NCBI GenBank assembly: GCA_964468435.1
Contig: CAYXVE010000004.1
Span: forward strand, 87,075-151,074
Length of the DNA: 64,000 nucleotides
DNA from: JBCCTX01 sp964468435
GTDB taxonomy: Bacteria > Bacteroidota > Bacteroidia > J057
Reading direction: 5' to 3'
A program made the position numbers and the translations under genes. The notes below the pieces were generated by a model. The model searched no databases. It saw nothing but the letters and a program-made list of their open reading frames with translations, and had not been told where the DNA came from. The first letter of the stretch is position 1. Every line of letters begins with the position of its first letter. Of the stretch, positions 37,522 to 46,328 are shown one piece after another.

Positions 37522-37992
37522 TCAAAAAGGTAGATCATCTGAACCATGAGCATCCGTATTGGATAACGTATTTGAATCATCCATTGTTTTACGGGTATCT
37601 ACTAGAGGCTTATTCATTTCCGTCTGAGTATTTTCAGATCTACCAGGATTCCCAGGAGCTGAATCCAGTAAGATAATCCGGTATCCTTCTACCTCGGTCT
37701 TTGTTCGTTTTTCTCCCTGAGCTGTCTCGAAGGACGAGGTTTTGAGTCTGCCTTCGATACATATAGTAGATCCGCGACGGCAGTACTTTGAGGCTATCTC
37801 AGCCTGACTACGCCAAAGTGTAACATTGACCCAATCTGTACGGTCCTGGTAATTACCCTCTTTATCCCGGTAGCTTTCCGTACAGGCCATAAACAAGTTT
37901 GCCACAGGGATTCCCTGATCAGTATATCGGATTTCAGGGTCTTTACCCAGGTTGCCGATCAGTGTTACTTTATTCAAACCATATTTTGCCAT
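37522..37992 (-). CDS. ssb: Single-stranded DNA-binding protein
   Basis: SSB coats single-stranded DNA during replication and repair. The 156-residue protein has a complete OB fold (NKVTLIGNLGKDPEIRYTDQG, DWVNVTLW, YCRRGSTICIEGRLKT). A disordered Asn/Ser/Thr-rich linker leads to the acidic C-terminal tip DDLPF, which recruits partner proteins. It lies 30 bases after mutY and 53 bases before gldE in the same operon. Confidence 0.95.
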   Translation of the reverse strand: MAKYGLNKVTLIGNLGKDPEIRYTDQGIPVANLFMACTESYRDKEGNYQDRTDWVNVTLWRSQAEIASKYCRRGSTICIEGRLKTSSFETAQGEKRTKTEVEGYRIILLDSAPGNPGRSENTQTEMNKPLVDTRKTMDDSNTLSNTDAHGSDDLPF

Positions 37993-38023
37993 AAATCACT
38001 CCTGTATCACATTCAATTCAAAC

Positions 38024-39037
38024 TCATTCAAGTAAATAGGCATCAAATATATTCAACACTGCTTTAGAGAATGCAAAATTACTAATTTTATCTATAGATA
38101 TGAACTGATAATTTCCAGCCTCAGAGAAGTTATTCTGTTGAATTTTGAAGACTTTTATCATCATATCGAAATGTGTAAATACATGTTTCATGTTTCCACA
38201 GAATTTTTTTTCATGATGTGTGTGATTTTGCCAATGTTTTTCTTCGAATTCCTGGTTGGGAATTTCCCACAGTCCTCCCCATAATCCCTTGTGAGGGCGT
38301 TGACAGATGGCGATATGACCAAGTTCATCAAGTACGAGATAGAAATGGTAGAAACGAGTCTTTCTACGTAAGGTTTTCTGCTTTTGAGGTAAGAGATGGA
38401 TAATACCTTCTCGGTATGCTATACATTCCTCTACTAGTGGGCATATCAAGCATCCAGGCTTGGTAGGTGTACATACGGTGGCTCCGAGGTCCATGATTCC
38501 ATGATTAAACGATCGTGAGTCTAATCCCTGAACCCATGTATCTATTACGGACTGAAGACGTTTACGCGTTTTTTGATCATTAACTGGCGCAAAATCTCCC
38601 AATACCCTGCTTATTACTCTCAGTACATTTCCATCGAGTACTCCCACGGGATTGTCAAATGCAAACGAACCAATCGCGCGGGCAGTGTAGGGGCCTATAC
38701 CCTTAAGTTTGAGAAGCTCTGTGTAATGATCTGGAAAAGATCCCTCCAATTCTGTCACAATATACTGGGCAGTAGTATGAAGATTCCGTGCACGGCTGTA
38801 ATATCCAAGTCCTTCCCAGTATTTAAGAACTTCATCCAGAGGGGCATTTGCTAGCTCCTCAACATTTGGGAAACGCTGAACGAAACGGTAATAATAATCC
38901 AGCCCTTGAGCAATGCGCGTTTGCTGGAAAATAATCTCGGCAACCCAGACGAAATATGGATTTCGATTTTCACGCCAAGGCATTAACCTGCCATTTTGCT
39001 GGTACCATTCCAGAATTTTCTCGCCAAATTTATTCAT
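38024..39037 (-). CDS. mutY: A/G-specific adenine DNA glycosylase (MutY)
   Basis: MutY removes adenine mispaired with 8-oxoguanine. The 337-residue enzyme shows E34 in the helix of WVAEIIFQQT, the helix-hairpin-helix LKGIGPYTARAIG (111-123), catalytic D135 in LDGNVLR and the iron-sulfur cluster ligands C189, C196, C199 and C205 (spacing 6-2-5). A Nudix-like C-terminal domain follows (from about residue 225). It is the first gene of the mutY-ssb-gldE-gldD operon and is divergent from the HU gene. Confidence 0.95.
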   Translation of the reverse strand: MNKFGEKILEWYQQNGRLMPWRENRNPYFVWVAEIIFQQTRIAQGLDYYYRFVQRFPNVEELANAPLDEVLKYWEGLGYYSRARNLHTTAQYIVTELEGSFPDHYTELLKLKGIGPYTARAIGSFAFDNPVGVLDGNVLRVISRVLGDFAPVNDQKTRKRLQSVIDTWVQGLDSRSFNHGIMDLGATVCTPTKPGCLICPLVEECIAYREGIIHLLPQKQKTLRRKTRFYHFYLVLDELGHIAICQRPHKGLWGGLWEIPNQEFEEKHWQNHTHHEKKFCGNMKHVFTHFDMMIKVFKIQQNNFSEAGNYQFISIDKISNFAFSKAVLNIFDAYLLE

Positions 39038-39116
39038 ATTCTGATGATAATCTAAGTATTAGTTGGACGCAAAATAAATTCACAGTGCAGCTTTTTGGCT
39101 TTTTAATGACAAAAAT

Positions 39117-39146
39117 TTTGTTATTCGATTGATTCTCTTAATTTTG
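39117..39146 (+). promoter_or_regulatory. Promoter of the HU gene (TTTG-N18-TAATTTTG)
   Basis: TTTG at 39117-39120 and TAATTTTG at 39139-39146 are separated by 18 bases, an exact match to the Bacteroidota housekeeping consensus. The leader to the GTG start would be about 55 bases. It drives the HU-TPR-small basic protein-rng direction. Confidence 0.75.
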
Positions 39147-39207
39147 AACTGCACATTCCATTTGTTTGTTGTTTGGGTATTTTTTTTGGTATCAAATTTA
39201 ATTTATT

Positions 39208-39504
39208 GTGACAAAAGCAGAAGTTATATTTGAAATTTCGCAAAGAACCGGAATAGATAAGTCCGATGTTGCTGCATCTCTAGAAGGTTTTTTTACTGTC
39301 GTGAAAAAATCTTTATCAGAAGGTGAAAACGTTTATATTCGAGGTTTTGGTAGCTTTGTTGTCAAACACAGGAAAGCTAAAATTGGTAGGATTATATCGA
39401 AAAGTGAATCCGTTGTCATCCCGGCTCACAATATTCCAAGCTTTAAACCATCGAAAAAATTCGCCGAAGCTGTAAAAGGATTGGATGACGTTCATGAAAG
39501 TTAG
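39208..39504 (+). CDS. HU family DNA-binding protein
   Basis: This 98-residue nucleoid protein bends DNA as a dimer. It starts at GTG with TKAEVIFEISQRTG. The signature IRGFGSFVVKHRKAKIGR lies at residues 44-61, and the DNA-inserting proline is in VIPAHNIPSFKP. No ATG gives a complete helix 1, so the GTG start is required. Its last codons lie just before the likely start of the TPR protein gene. Confidence 0.93.
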   Translation: MTKAEVIFEISQRTGIDKSDVAASLEGFFTVVKKSLSEGENVYIRGFGSFVVKHRKAKIGRIISKSESVVIPAHNIPSFKPSKKFAEAVKGLDDVHES

Positions 39505-39520
39505 TGTTTTTTATACATCT

Positions 39521-40354
39521 ATGACAAAAGAAAGCTGGTTTAGAATAATAGTTATTGCAGTAGGAGTATTGACCACTGGACTGCTGTTTTTCGCAAATAA
39601 GACCAATATTGAAACTACTGGTGAGGTTCAATTGCGCAGTACTTTATCTGCTTCAGTTTCCCCTACAGAAGGGCGATTACCACCTTTAGCACCAGAACCA
39701 AGGCTGAATTCTTGGATCGATTCTTTAAATACTACAAAAGGATCAAAAAAAATAAGGATATTAGACTCAATTATCATAAATTTGCAAGCCAGAAAGAGGT
39801 TTGCTTATGCGGCGAACTATGCTGACCAACTGGTCAGCCTGGATAGTTCTTTAAATAATATACTGCTTGCAGGAATGTTGAATCAAGAAGCACTTAACCT
39901 GCCGTATGTACAACAGGATACTTCATTGAGGCGCACCTATGCTGAGCGAAGTATCAGATATCTGGAACAGGTGACACAAGAGGAACTCAGCAACGAGCGG
40001 GCATTACTTGCGCTAGGGCTTGCTTACACACAATCGGGAAACCCACAATTGAGTATGCAGGGTATTTTGACCATTCGGAAAATTTTGGAGATCAATCCTG
40101 ATAATGTGGAAGCAAGCTTTCAACTGGGTATATTCTCAATACAAACGGGTCAGTTTGAAAGAGCTGTTCAGCGATTCGAGCGTGTGCTCGAAATAGAGCC
40201 CAATCATTATGAAGCCATGTTTGAATTAGCTAATGCGCAATATCAGCTAGGAAATACTGACCAGGCTAAGCCATTGCTCCAATCCGTCATACAGCAAACG
40301 GCAGATCCTAATCTCAGGCAAGCAGCTAATACATTACTTAATCAATTAAATTAA
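39521..40354 (+). CDS. Membrane-anchored TPR protein
   Basis: From ATG 39521 this is a 277-residue protein with an N-terminal membrane helix (about residues 6-26, WFRIIVIAVGVLTTGLLFF). A linker and tetratricopeptide-type helices follow, the clearest being VEASFQLGIFSIQTGQFERA and EAMFELANAQYQLGNTDQA. Earlier in-frame ATGs at 39485 and 39494 would overlap the HU gene and add a poorly hydrophobic extension before the helix, so 39521 is preferred. A TPR gene between HU and rng is a recurring arrangement in this phylum. Role unknown; a scaffold on the periplasmic side is likely. Confidence 0.8.
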   Translation: MTKESWFRIIVIAVGVLTTGLLFFANKTNIETTGEVQLRSTLSASVSPTEGRLPPLAPEPRLNSWIDSLNTTKGSKKIRILDSIIINLQARKRFAYAANYADQLVSLDSSLNNILLAGMLNQEALNLPYVQQDTSLRRTYAERSIRYLEQVTQEELSNERALLALGLAYTQSGNPQLSMQGILTIRKILEINPDNVEASFQLGIFSIQTGQFERAVQRFERVLEIEPNHYEAMFELANAQYQLGNTDQAKPLLQSVIQQTADPNLRQAANTLLNQLN

Positions 40355-40359
40355 TTTGT

Positions 40360-40452
40360 ATGCCTTGCGGAAAAAAAAGAAAGAGACACAAGATTGCTAC
40401 GCATAAGCGTAAAAAGAGACTAAGAAAAAATCGACATAAGAAGAAAAAATAA
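40360..40452 (+). CDS. Tiny basic COX24/AURKAIP1-type protein, bS22-like
   Basis: This 30-residue protein opens with MPCGKKRKRHKIATHKRKKR and continues with LRKNRHKKKK, which is almost entirely Lys/Arg/His. It matches the COX24/AURKAIP1 C-terminal motif (KRKxRMxxHKxKKRxRxxR), found in the small-subunit ribosomal protein bS22 of actinobacteria and in mitochondrial mS38. A ribosomal role in Bacteroidota is therefore likely but inferred. It begins 5 bases after the TPR gene stop, upstream of rng. It is too short for default gene callers and easily missed. Confidence 0.85.
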   Translation: MPCGKKRKRHKIATHKRKKRLRKNRHKKKK

Positions 40453-40580
40453 TTAAAACAGGATCTACTTGCCTATATCCTCACAACCAACCATCTATCT
40501 TCTAGTGTTTCGTTATTTATCATTTGTGTTAGCTCTACCCTTCAAGGTGGATTTATATTTATTTACCAATTTCGAAGCAT

Positions 40581-42134
40581 GTGAATGAATTAGTAGTAAG
40601 TAAAAGTGATGAGGGTTTAAGAATCGCTATCCTACAGGATGGAAAAATTGTAGAATTACACCACGAGAAACTCACAGAGGAATTTTCTGTGGGAGACTTG
40701 TTTTTGGGAAGAGTACGGAAGATTGTAGCCGGATTGAACGCGGCTTTTATAGATGTAGGGCATCCCCGGGATGCCTTTCTACACTATTTTGATCTGGGGC
40801 CTCAGGTAAGGTCTCTTCATAAATACCTTCGTGCTACGCGATCCTCCAAATACAGTCCTGATTCTTTACTGGAAAATATAGCACCTATACCGGATATCAA
40901 TAAGAATGGTAAAATGTCCGAAGTACTTAAACCCAACCAAGAGGTGCTGGTACAGGTAGTCAAAGAACCTATTTCTACCAAAGGACCCAGATTATCCAGT
41001 GAAATATCTCTTCCAGGACAGTATGTCGTGTTAGTGCCTTTCTCATCAACTGCATCCATTTCCAAAAAGATCAGGAGCAGTGAAGAGCGCAGACGCTTAC
41101 GCATACTCGCTGAAAGCTTATGCCCCAAAAATTACGGGATTATCGTCAGAACAGCAGCCGAAGGCAAAGATGCAGCCTCACTGGGTAAAGATATTGAAGA
41201 TATCCTTGAGAAATGGAAGCGCATGACCTTGATGCTTCGAAACTCAAAACCCCCTCAAAAAGTGTTGAGTGAAAACAACCGTACAACCAGCATTTTGAGG
41301 GATATGCTTAGCCAAGGATTTGACAATATTTACACCGACGATCAAAATGCCTATAACGAGCTGGAAGATTACCTCAAAACCTACCAGCCTGAATACAATA
41401 AAGTACTCAAATTTCATAAAAATAAGGTTTCGCTTTTTCAACAACTGGGACTGGAAAAGCAGATCAAAGCTTCTTTTGGAAAGGTCGTCTCTCTGATCAA
41501 TGGCAGTTATCTCGTAATCGAACACACAGAAGCCATGCACGTCATCGATGTCAACAGTGGTAGTAAAAATCTTAAAAATCAAACGCTTGAGGAAACTGCT
41601 CTAAAAGTTAACAAGGATGCGGCTGATGAAATTGCCAGACAGCTCCGGCTCAGAGATATGGGAGGCATCATCGTTATTGATTTCATTGACCTGAAAAAAG
41701 TTGAAAATAAGAAGATACTCAACGAACATCTTCGCAATGCTATGAAAGCAGACCGTGCTAAGCATGCTATTATACCTATGAGCCGTTTTGGGCTTGTACA
41801 AATCACACGCCAGCGTGTGCGTCCGCAGTTGGATATCAATACCAGTGAAGTATGTCCATCCTGTAACGGATCGGGGAAGATTCAGGCTTCTATCCTGATA
41901 GCCGATGAGATTTCTAATAATGTAGACTTTTTGATCCGCCAAAATAAAGAGCGGAAACTTACCCTGCAGCTCAATCCCTATGTAGCTGCATACCTGAAAC
42001 AAGGCGGGCTAAGAAGCTACCAGATTAAATGGCTCAGGGAATACATGAGATGGGTGAGGATCGAATCCGATACTTCTATCCCGTTTACCACAGTGAAATA
42101 TTTTAATAGCCAGGGTGAGGAAATTAAGTTCTGA
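40581..42134 (+). CDS. rng: Ribonuclease E/G family endoribonuclease
   Basis: RNase G/E cleaves single-stranded RNA in rRNA and tRNA processing and mRNA decay. The 517-residue length fits the RNase G class without the long degradosome tail of RNase E. An N-terminal S1 domain starts near residue 36 (VGDLFLGRVRKIVAGLNAAFIDVG). The catalytic core contains HVIDVNSGS and RDMGGIIVIDFIDL, and the zinc-link motif CPSCNGSG lies near residues 425-432. GTG is the start. It is convergent with the next gene, 7 bases away. Confidence 0.94.
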   Translation: MNELVVSKSDEGLRIAILQDGKIVELHHEKLTEEFSVGDLFLGRVRKIVAGLNAAFIDVGHPRDAFLHYFDLGPQVRSLHKYLRATRSSKYSPDSLLENIAPIPDINKNGKMSEVLKPNQEVLVQVVKEPISTKGPRLSSEISLPGQYVVLVPFSSTASISKKIRSSEERRRLRILAESLCPKNYGIIVRTAAEGKDAASLGKDIEDILEKWKRMTLMLRNSKPPQKVLSENNRTTSILRDMLSQGFDNIYTDDQNAYNELEDYLKTYQPEYNKVLKFHKNKVSLFQQLGLEKQIKASFGKVVSLINGSYLVIEHTEAMHVIDVNSGSKNLKNQTLEETALKVNKDAADEIARQLRLRDMGGIIVIDFIDLKKVENKKILNEHLRNAMKADRAKHAIIPMSRFGLVQITRQRVRPQLDINTSEVCPSCNGSGKIQASILIADEISNNVDFLIRQNKERKLTLQLNPYVAAYLKQGGLRSYQIKWLREYMRWVRIESDTSIPFTTVKYFNSQGEEIKF

Positions 42135-42140
42135 GTATGA

Positions 42141-43094
42141 TTATTTCACCTCAAAATTAGTCTGTCCTATCAGATTGCCTTCAGCATAAACATTTACATA
42201 ATACGTGCCGCGCTGAATCTTTTTATCTTCACTGGTAGGGATATAAGGTATACATACTTCTTGCATCAGTCTCGAGTAATCAATGGTCGCAAATGTCGAA
42301 TACTCCTTCTCAATTCCTTCATACATAAAATTTCCACTCATGCCTTGTTCATAGTTGGTATTGATCGTCCCATCAGGATTTTCGACAGCCATAAAAATCT
42401 CTCTGGGACCTGGTTCTGCTACGAGATTTTCGCGTATATTAAAACATACATTGATTTTATGGACAGCACCTCGTCTAAAACGGTCCTGATCCTGTTCTTT
42501 TCCGTTTTTCTTGAAGTTAGTGATCTGAAAGTCTGAGGTTTGTAAGACTGAAGCCACATTAATCGTCTCTTCCAGTTTGCGTTCGGTTTCCAGATTGTAT
42601 TCCTGAAGCTCTGTATAAGATTGTTCCAGTTGTTCTTCACTTACAGATAAATCTGCTACTCGAGTTTCCAGTTCCTGGTTCTGTTGTTCCAAAGTCGTGA
42701 TCTGCTCCTTGTATTGATCTATAAAGCGTTGCATCTGCCGTAGCCGCTCTTCCATCTGACGGATTTTGCCTTCATAGTTTTTGTTTTGTGAACGGGCGTT
42801 GTTCAGTTGATTGAGTAAATCTTCTATCTGTGCATCTTTTTCTCCCAACTCACGAGTCTTTTCAGCCAGCTTCATGCTCTGATCTTCTATGGTTACTTCG
42901 AAGTTCAGAATCTTTTCCTCCAGAGCTAGAATTTCATTGTTCAAAGATTCTATTTTTACCTGATTTTCATCATTGACCCTTTTTTCCTGGAAGTACCGGT
43001 ATGCAAAAAAGACCATTGATGCTAGAACGATAATACCTGCTCCGAAAAGTATTACTCTGCTTGTTTCTTTAATCGTATCGGTTTGACCTGCCAT
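42141..43094 (-). CDS. Membrane-anchored coiled-coil protein
   Basis: The 317-residue protein has one N-terminal membrane helix (residues about 14-30, VILFGAGIIVLASMVFFAY). A long coiled coil spans about 30-180 (heptads rich in Leu, Glu and Gln, such as LEEKILNFEVTIEDQSMKLA). A beta-rich C-terminal domain follows (HKINVCFNIRENLVAEPG, PREIFMAVENPDG, GTYYVNVYAEG). The layout suggests an inner-membrane protein projecting a rod that ends in a sandwich domain. I recognise no named family. It has a near-consensus promoter at 43122-43152. Confidence 0.75.
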   Translation of the reverse strand: MAGQTDTIKETSRVILFGAGIIVLASMVFFAYRYFQEKRVNDENQVKIESLNNEILALEEKILNFEVTIEDQSMKLAEKTRELGEKDAQIEDLLNQLNNARSQNKNYEGKIRQMEERLRQMQRFIDQYKEQITTLEQQNQELETRVADLSVSEEQLEQSYTELQEYNLETERKLEETINVASVLQTSDFQITNFKKNGKEQDQDRFRRGAVHKINVCFNIRENLVAEPGPREIFMAVENPDGTINTNYEQGMSGNFMYEGIEKEYSTFATIDYSRLMQEVCIPYIPTSEDKKIQRGTYYVNVYAEGNLIGQTNFEVK

Positions 43095-43121
43095 AATAAT
43101 TATTCAAGGGTTTAGCACATT

Positions 43122-43152
43122 AAAATATACAAGAGTTTTTGGGGATTTCAAA
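43122..43152 (-). promoter_or_regulatory. Candidate promoter of the coiled-coil protein gene
   Basis: On the minus strand TTTG (43152-43149) is followed after 19 bases by TATATTTT (43129-43122), which matches TAnnTTTG at seven of eight positions. The expected leader is about 20 bases. Confidence 0.45.
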
Positions 43153-43350
43153 TTTGTGAAATGTACCTGTACGTAATATTTACTGAAAAAATTAACTTGT
43201 GAAGTTTTACGGATAAATCCTGATAAATGTTGACTAGTCAAATTTTCCGTATATACATGCGGGCTTTGCAGGCTACATAATTCTGGAATATTTTAAAGAT
43301 GTTCGATAAAAAACCCTTAGATTTGGCAAATTTTGAATTCTCTTGAGATT

Positions 43351-44571
43351 ATGTTAAAGTTATCCCAAAGAGCAGAAATGATTCCTGCTTCTCCTATCCG
43401 GAAGTTAGCGACACATGCAGATCGCGCGAAATCGAAGGGAATCAAGGTATACCACCTCAATATTGGTCAACCGGATTTGGCTACACCCCAAGTATTCTGG
43501 GATGCCATTGCTCATGCGAAAATGGAGGTACTTGCCTATAGCCACTCTGCTGGGATGAAATCTCTGAGGGAAGCCATACAGGCTTATTATGCCCGCCATG
43601 GACATCATCTGAAGTTGGATGATATCATTGTTACGACAGGTGCATCCGAAGCGCTGAACTTTTTGGCGGGATCTATTATCAATCCTGGTGATGAGATTAT
43701 CATTCCCGAACCATTTTATGCCAATTATGTGAGCTTGTTTATCGCTGCAGGTGCTAAAGTAGTCCCTATCCCTACCAATATAGAGGAGGGCTTCCGGCTT
43801 CCTGAACCCGAGGCCTTTGAGCGGGCGATCACGACACGAACCAAAGCTTTGCTAGTCTGCAATCCTGGAAATCCAACAGGAACCCTATATCCAGAATCAG
43901 CATTGCACAAACTCGAAGAGTTGGTGCTGCACCACGACTTGTTTCTGTTGGCTGATGAAGTCTACCGGGAATTTGTATATGATGGCCAGCGGCATTTTTC
44001 CGTCCTCAACTTACCACATGCACACGAGCACGTCATACTAGTCGATTCTATCTCCAAGCGTTTTTCTGCATGCGGTGCCCGTATTGGATGTATTATCTCC
44101 CGCAATCAGGCTGTCATGAATGCCGTAATGAAATTGGCACAGATAAGACTGGCTTCTCCTACATTGGATCAGATTGGGGCCAGAGCATTATATGAACTGC
44201 CAGAAACGTACTTCGAAGAAGTAGTTTCAGCGTATATTGGCAGGCGGGACGTACTGATCAAGTCGCTTAATGAGATTCCGGGAGTTTTCTGTCCTCAGGT
44301 TGCAGGAGCTTTTTATGCTATGGTGAAACTTCCTGTAGATGATGCTGAGGCCTTTTGTCAATGGATGCTCACCGATTTTACATATAAAGGAGCTACCGTC
44401 ATGATGGCTCCGGGAGCGGGATTCTACAATTCTCCTGGTGCAGGTAAAGATCAGGTCAGGATCGCATACGTCTTGCAAAAAGAAGATCTCAAAGAGTCGA
44501 TCAATTGTCTGGCACAGGGGTTATTGGCTTATCCCGGAGTTACCTACCAACATGAGTTAGCCTGGGGTTAA
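43351..44571 (+). CDS. Class I/II aminotransferase (aspartate aminotransferase-like)
   Basis: This PLP enzyme of about 406 residues has YHLNIGQPDLATP near the N-terminus. VTTGASEALNFLAG precedes the cofactor loop, followed by CNPGNPTGTLY, LADEVYREFVYDG and the Schiff-base lysine in DSISKRFSACGARIGC. The terminal arginine region is QVRIAYV. It fits the aspartate/pyruvate aminotransferase Igamma branch. The frame opens at TTG 43333, but ATG 43351 (MLKLSQRAEMIPASP) gives the usual N-terminus. A TAGATTTG element at 43318-43325 is a possible -7 box. Confidence 0.92.
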   Translation: MLKLSQRAEMIPASPIRKLATHADRAKSKGIKVYHLNIGQPDLATPQVFWDAIAHAKMEVLAYSHSAGMKSLREAIQAYYARHGHHLKLDDIIVTTGASEALNFLAGSIINPGDEIIIPEPFYANYVSLFIAAGAKVVPIPTNIEEGFRLPEPEAFERAITTRTKALLVCNPGNPTGTLYPESALHKLEELVLHHDLFLLADEVYREFVYDGQRHFSVLNLPHAHEHVILVDSISKRFSACGARIGCIISRNQAVMNAVMKLAQIRLASPTLDQIGARALYELPETYFEEVVSAYIGRRDVLIKSLNEIPGVFCPQVAGAFYAMVKLPVDDAEAFCQWMLTDFTYKGATVMMAPGAGFYNSPGAGKDQVRIAYVLQKEDLKESINCLAQGLLAYPGVTYQHELAWG

Positions 44572-44580
44572 TGTACATGA

Positions 44581-46068
44581 TTAGTATGCTTTAGCAAACA
44601 ATACCCGCTGAGTAGAAGGTTTACCAGAATAAACACATTTACCCGCTTCTTTGGGATTTTGGAGTGGAATGCAGCGTATAGTGGCCTTTGTTTCCGCTTT
44701 GATTTGTTCCTCTGTTTCTGAAGTCCCATCCCAGTGTGCATATATGAATCCAGGATAAGGTTTGGATATCTGCGTTTCAAATTCTTCCCATGTGTCTACA
44801 TAATGTGTATTTGTTTTGCGGAACTCCTGGGCTTTCTGGTAAATATAACGCTGTACTTCATTCAGCAGGGATTTGATATATCCGGTAAAATCTTCAGGGA
44901 TTTCGATGATCTCTTTGGTCTTCAGATCTCTTCTTGCAATCTCGACTTTACCATTGGCAATATCGCGTGGTCCCAGTGCAAGCCTTATTGGAACCCCTTT
45001 CAGTTCCCACTCGGCATATTTCCAGCCTGGACTTTTCGTTTCATCATCATCAATCTTTACTCTGATACCTGCACTCACGAAAGCGTTGCTAATTTCAGAT
45101 ACCTTTTCCATAACAAGGGCTTTTTCTGCTGCTTTTCTTCCCACAGGTATGATGACTACCTGTATAGGAGCTATTTCGGGAGGTAGTATCAGCCCCTCGT
45201 CATCGCTATGAGACATAATTAGTGCTCCCATCAGCCTAGTACTTACTCCCCATGAAGTAGCCCATACATATTCTTCTTTATTATCCTGTGTAGCAAATGT
45301 AACATCAAATGCCTTTGCAAAATTCTGTCCTAGAAAATGTGAGGTTCCTGCCTGAAGTGCCCTGGCATCCTGCATGAGTGTCTCTATGGTGTAGGTTTCT
45401 TCTGCACCGGCAAAGCGCTCATTTTCGGTTTTGATTCCTTTGATGACAGGAATTGCGAGTGTATGCTCAGCAAAATCAGCATATACATCCAGCATCTTTT
45501 CTGTTTCAACTATAGCTTCTTCACGGGTAGCATGAGCTGTATGGCCTTCCTGCCACAGAAATTCTGCTGTACGTAAAAACATGCGCGTTCTGAGTTCCCA
45601 TCTCACAACATTAGCCCACTGGTTGATCAGGAGCGGTAAATCTCTGTAAGACTGAATCCAGTTGCGATACGTACTCCATATAATTGTCTCTGAAGTGGGA
45701 CGGACGATCAGTTCTTCCTCTAGTTTAGCTTCGGGGTCAACGACAATACCTTTTCCATCTTCGGAATTTTTGAGACGGTAATGTGTGACTACAGCACACT
45801 CTTTAGCAAAGCCCTCTACGTGATCAGCTTCTTTACTTAAGAATGACTTTGGGATAAATAGCGGAAAATAAGCATTTACATGACCAGTGGCTTTGAACTT
45901 GTCATCGAGAATCCTTTGCATACGTTCCCAAATAGCAAAGCCATAGGGCTTAATCACCATGCATCCCCGCACTTCAGAATTTTCAGCCAAATCCGCTCTT
46001 TTGACCAGCTCATTATACCATTCAGAATAATTTTCAGAGCGTGCTGTAAGTTTTTGAACCTTAGCCAT
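44581..46068 (-). CDS. proS: Prolyl-tRNA synthetase, type 3 (ProS)
   Basis: The enzyme charges tRNA-Pro. This 495-residue form is the archaeal/eukaryotic-like type without the bacterial editing insert. Class II motifs are visible in GCMVIKPYGFAIWERMQ and FPLFIPKSFLSKEADHVEGF, then RPTSETIIWSTYRNWI, NQWANVVRWELRTRMFLR and the ATP-site loop WGVSTRLMGALIMSHSDDEGL. A C-terminal zinc-type domain with CIPLQNPKEAGKCVYSG ends in an aromatic residue (FAKAY), as is usual for type 3. It is transcribed alone from the promoter at 46092-46122. Confidence 0.95.
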   Translation of the reverse strand: MAKVQKLTARSENYSEWYNELVKRADLAENSEVRGCMVIKPYGFAIWERMQRILDDKFKATGHVNAYFPLFIPKSFLSKEADHVEGFAKECAVVTHYRLKNSEDGKGIVVDPEAKLEEELIVRPTSETIIWSTYRNWIQSYRDLPLLINQWANVVRWELRTRMFLRTAEFLWQEGHTAHATREEAIVETEKMLDVYADFAEHTLAIPVIKGIKTENERFAGAEETYTIETLMQDARALQAGTSHFLGQNFAKAFDVTFATQDNKEEYVWATSWGVSTRLMGALIMSHSDDEGLILPPEIAPIQVVIIPVGRKAAEKALVMEKVSEISNAFVSAGIRVKIDDDETKSPGWKYAEWELKGVPIRLALGPRDIANGKVEIARRDLKTKEIIEIPEDFTGYIKSLLNEVQRYIYQKAQEFRKTNTHYVDTWEEFETQISKPYPGFIYAHWDGTSETEEQIKAETKATIRCIPLQNPKEAGKCVYSGKPSTQRVLFAKAY

Positions 46069-46091
46069 GTGAGTTTGATCTATTAGGAAGG

Positions 46092-46122
46092 CAAAATTAT
46101 AGCTAAGCAGGCACTATTACAA
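46092..46122 (-). promoter_or_regulatory. Promoter of proS (TTG-N20-TAATTTTG)
   Basis: On the minus strand TTG (46122-46120) and TAATTTTG (46099-46092) are spaced by 20 bases, an exact fit to the Bacteroidota consensus. The leader to the proS ATG would be under 20 bases. Confidence 0.65.
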
Positions 46123-46328
46123 CTTATCAAATGGCACGGTTGATAAAATTGGGTACACGAAGTGGAGTTGAATCCGGCCTAAGGTAACACAAGTAAGTGA
46201 AAAGTAGTATATTAATATTGATAGACTTCCAAAAGTAAACATAACTACTGGGAACTTTGTGTGTTTACTATGTAATGTCAGTGAAAAATTAGGATAAAAT
46301 ACATATATTTGTTTAAATACCTTAAGAA

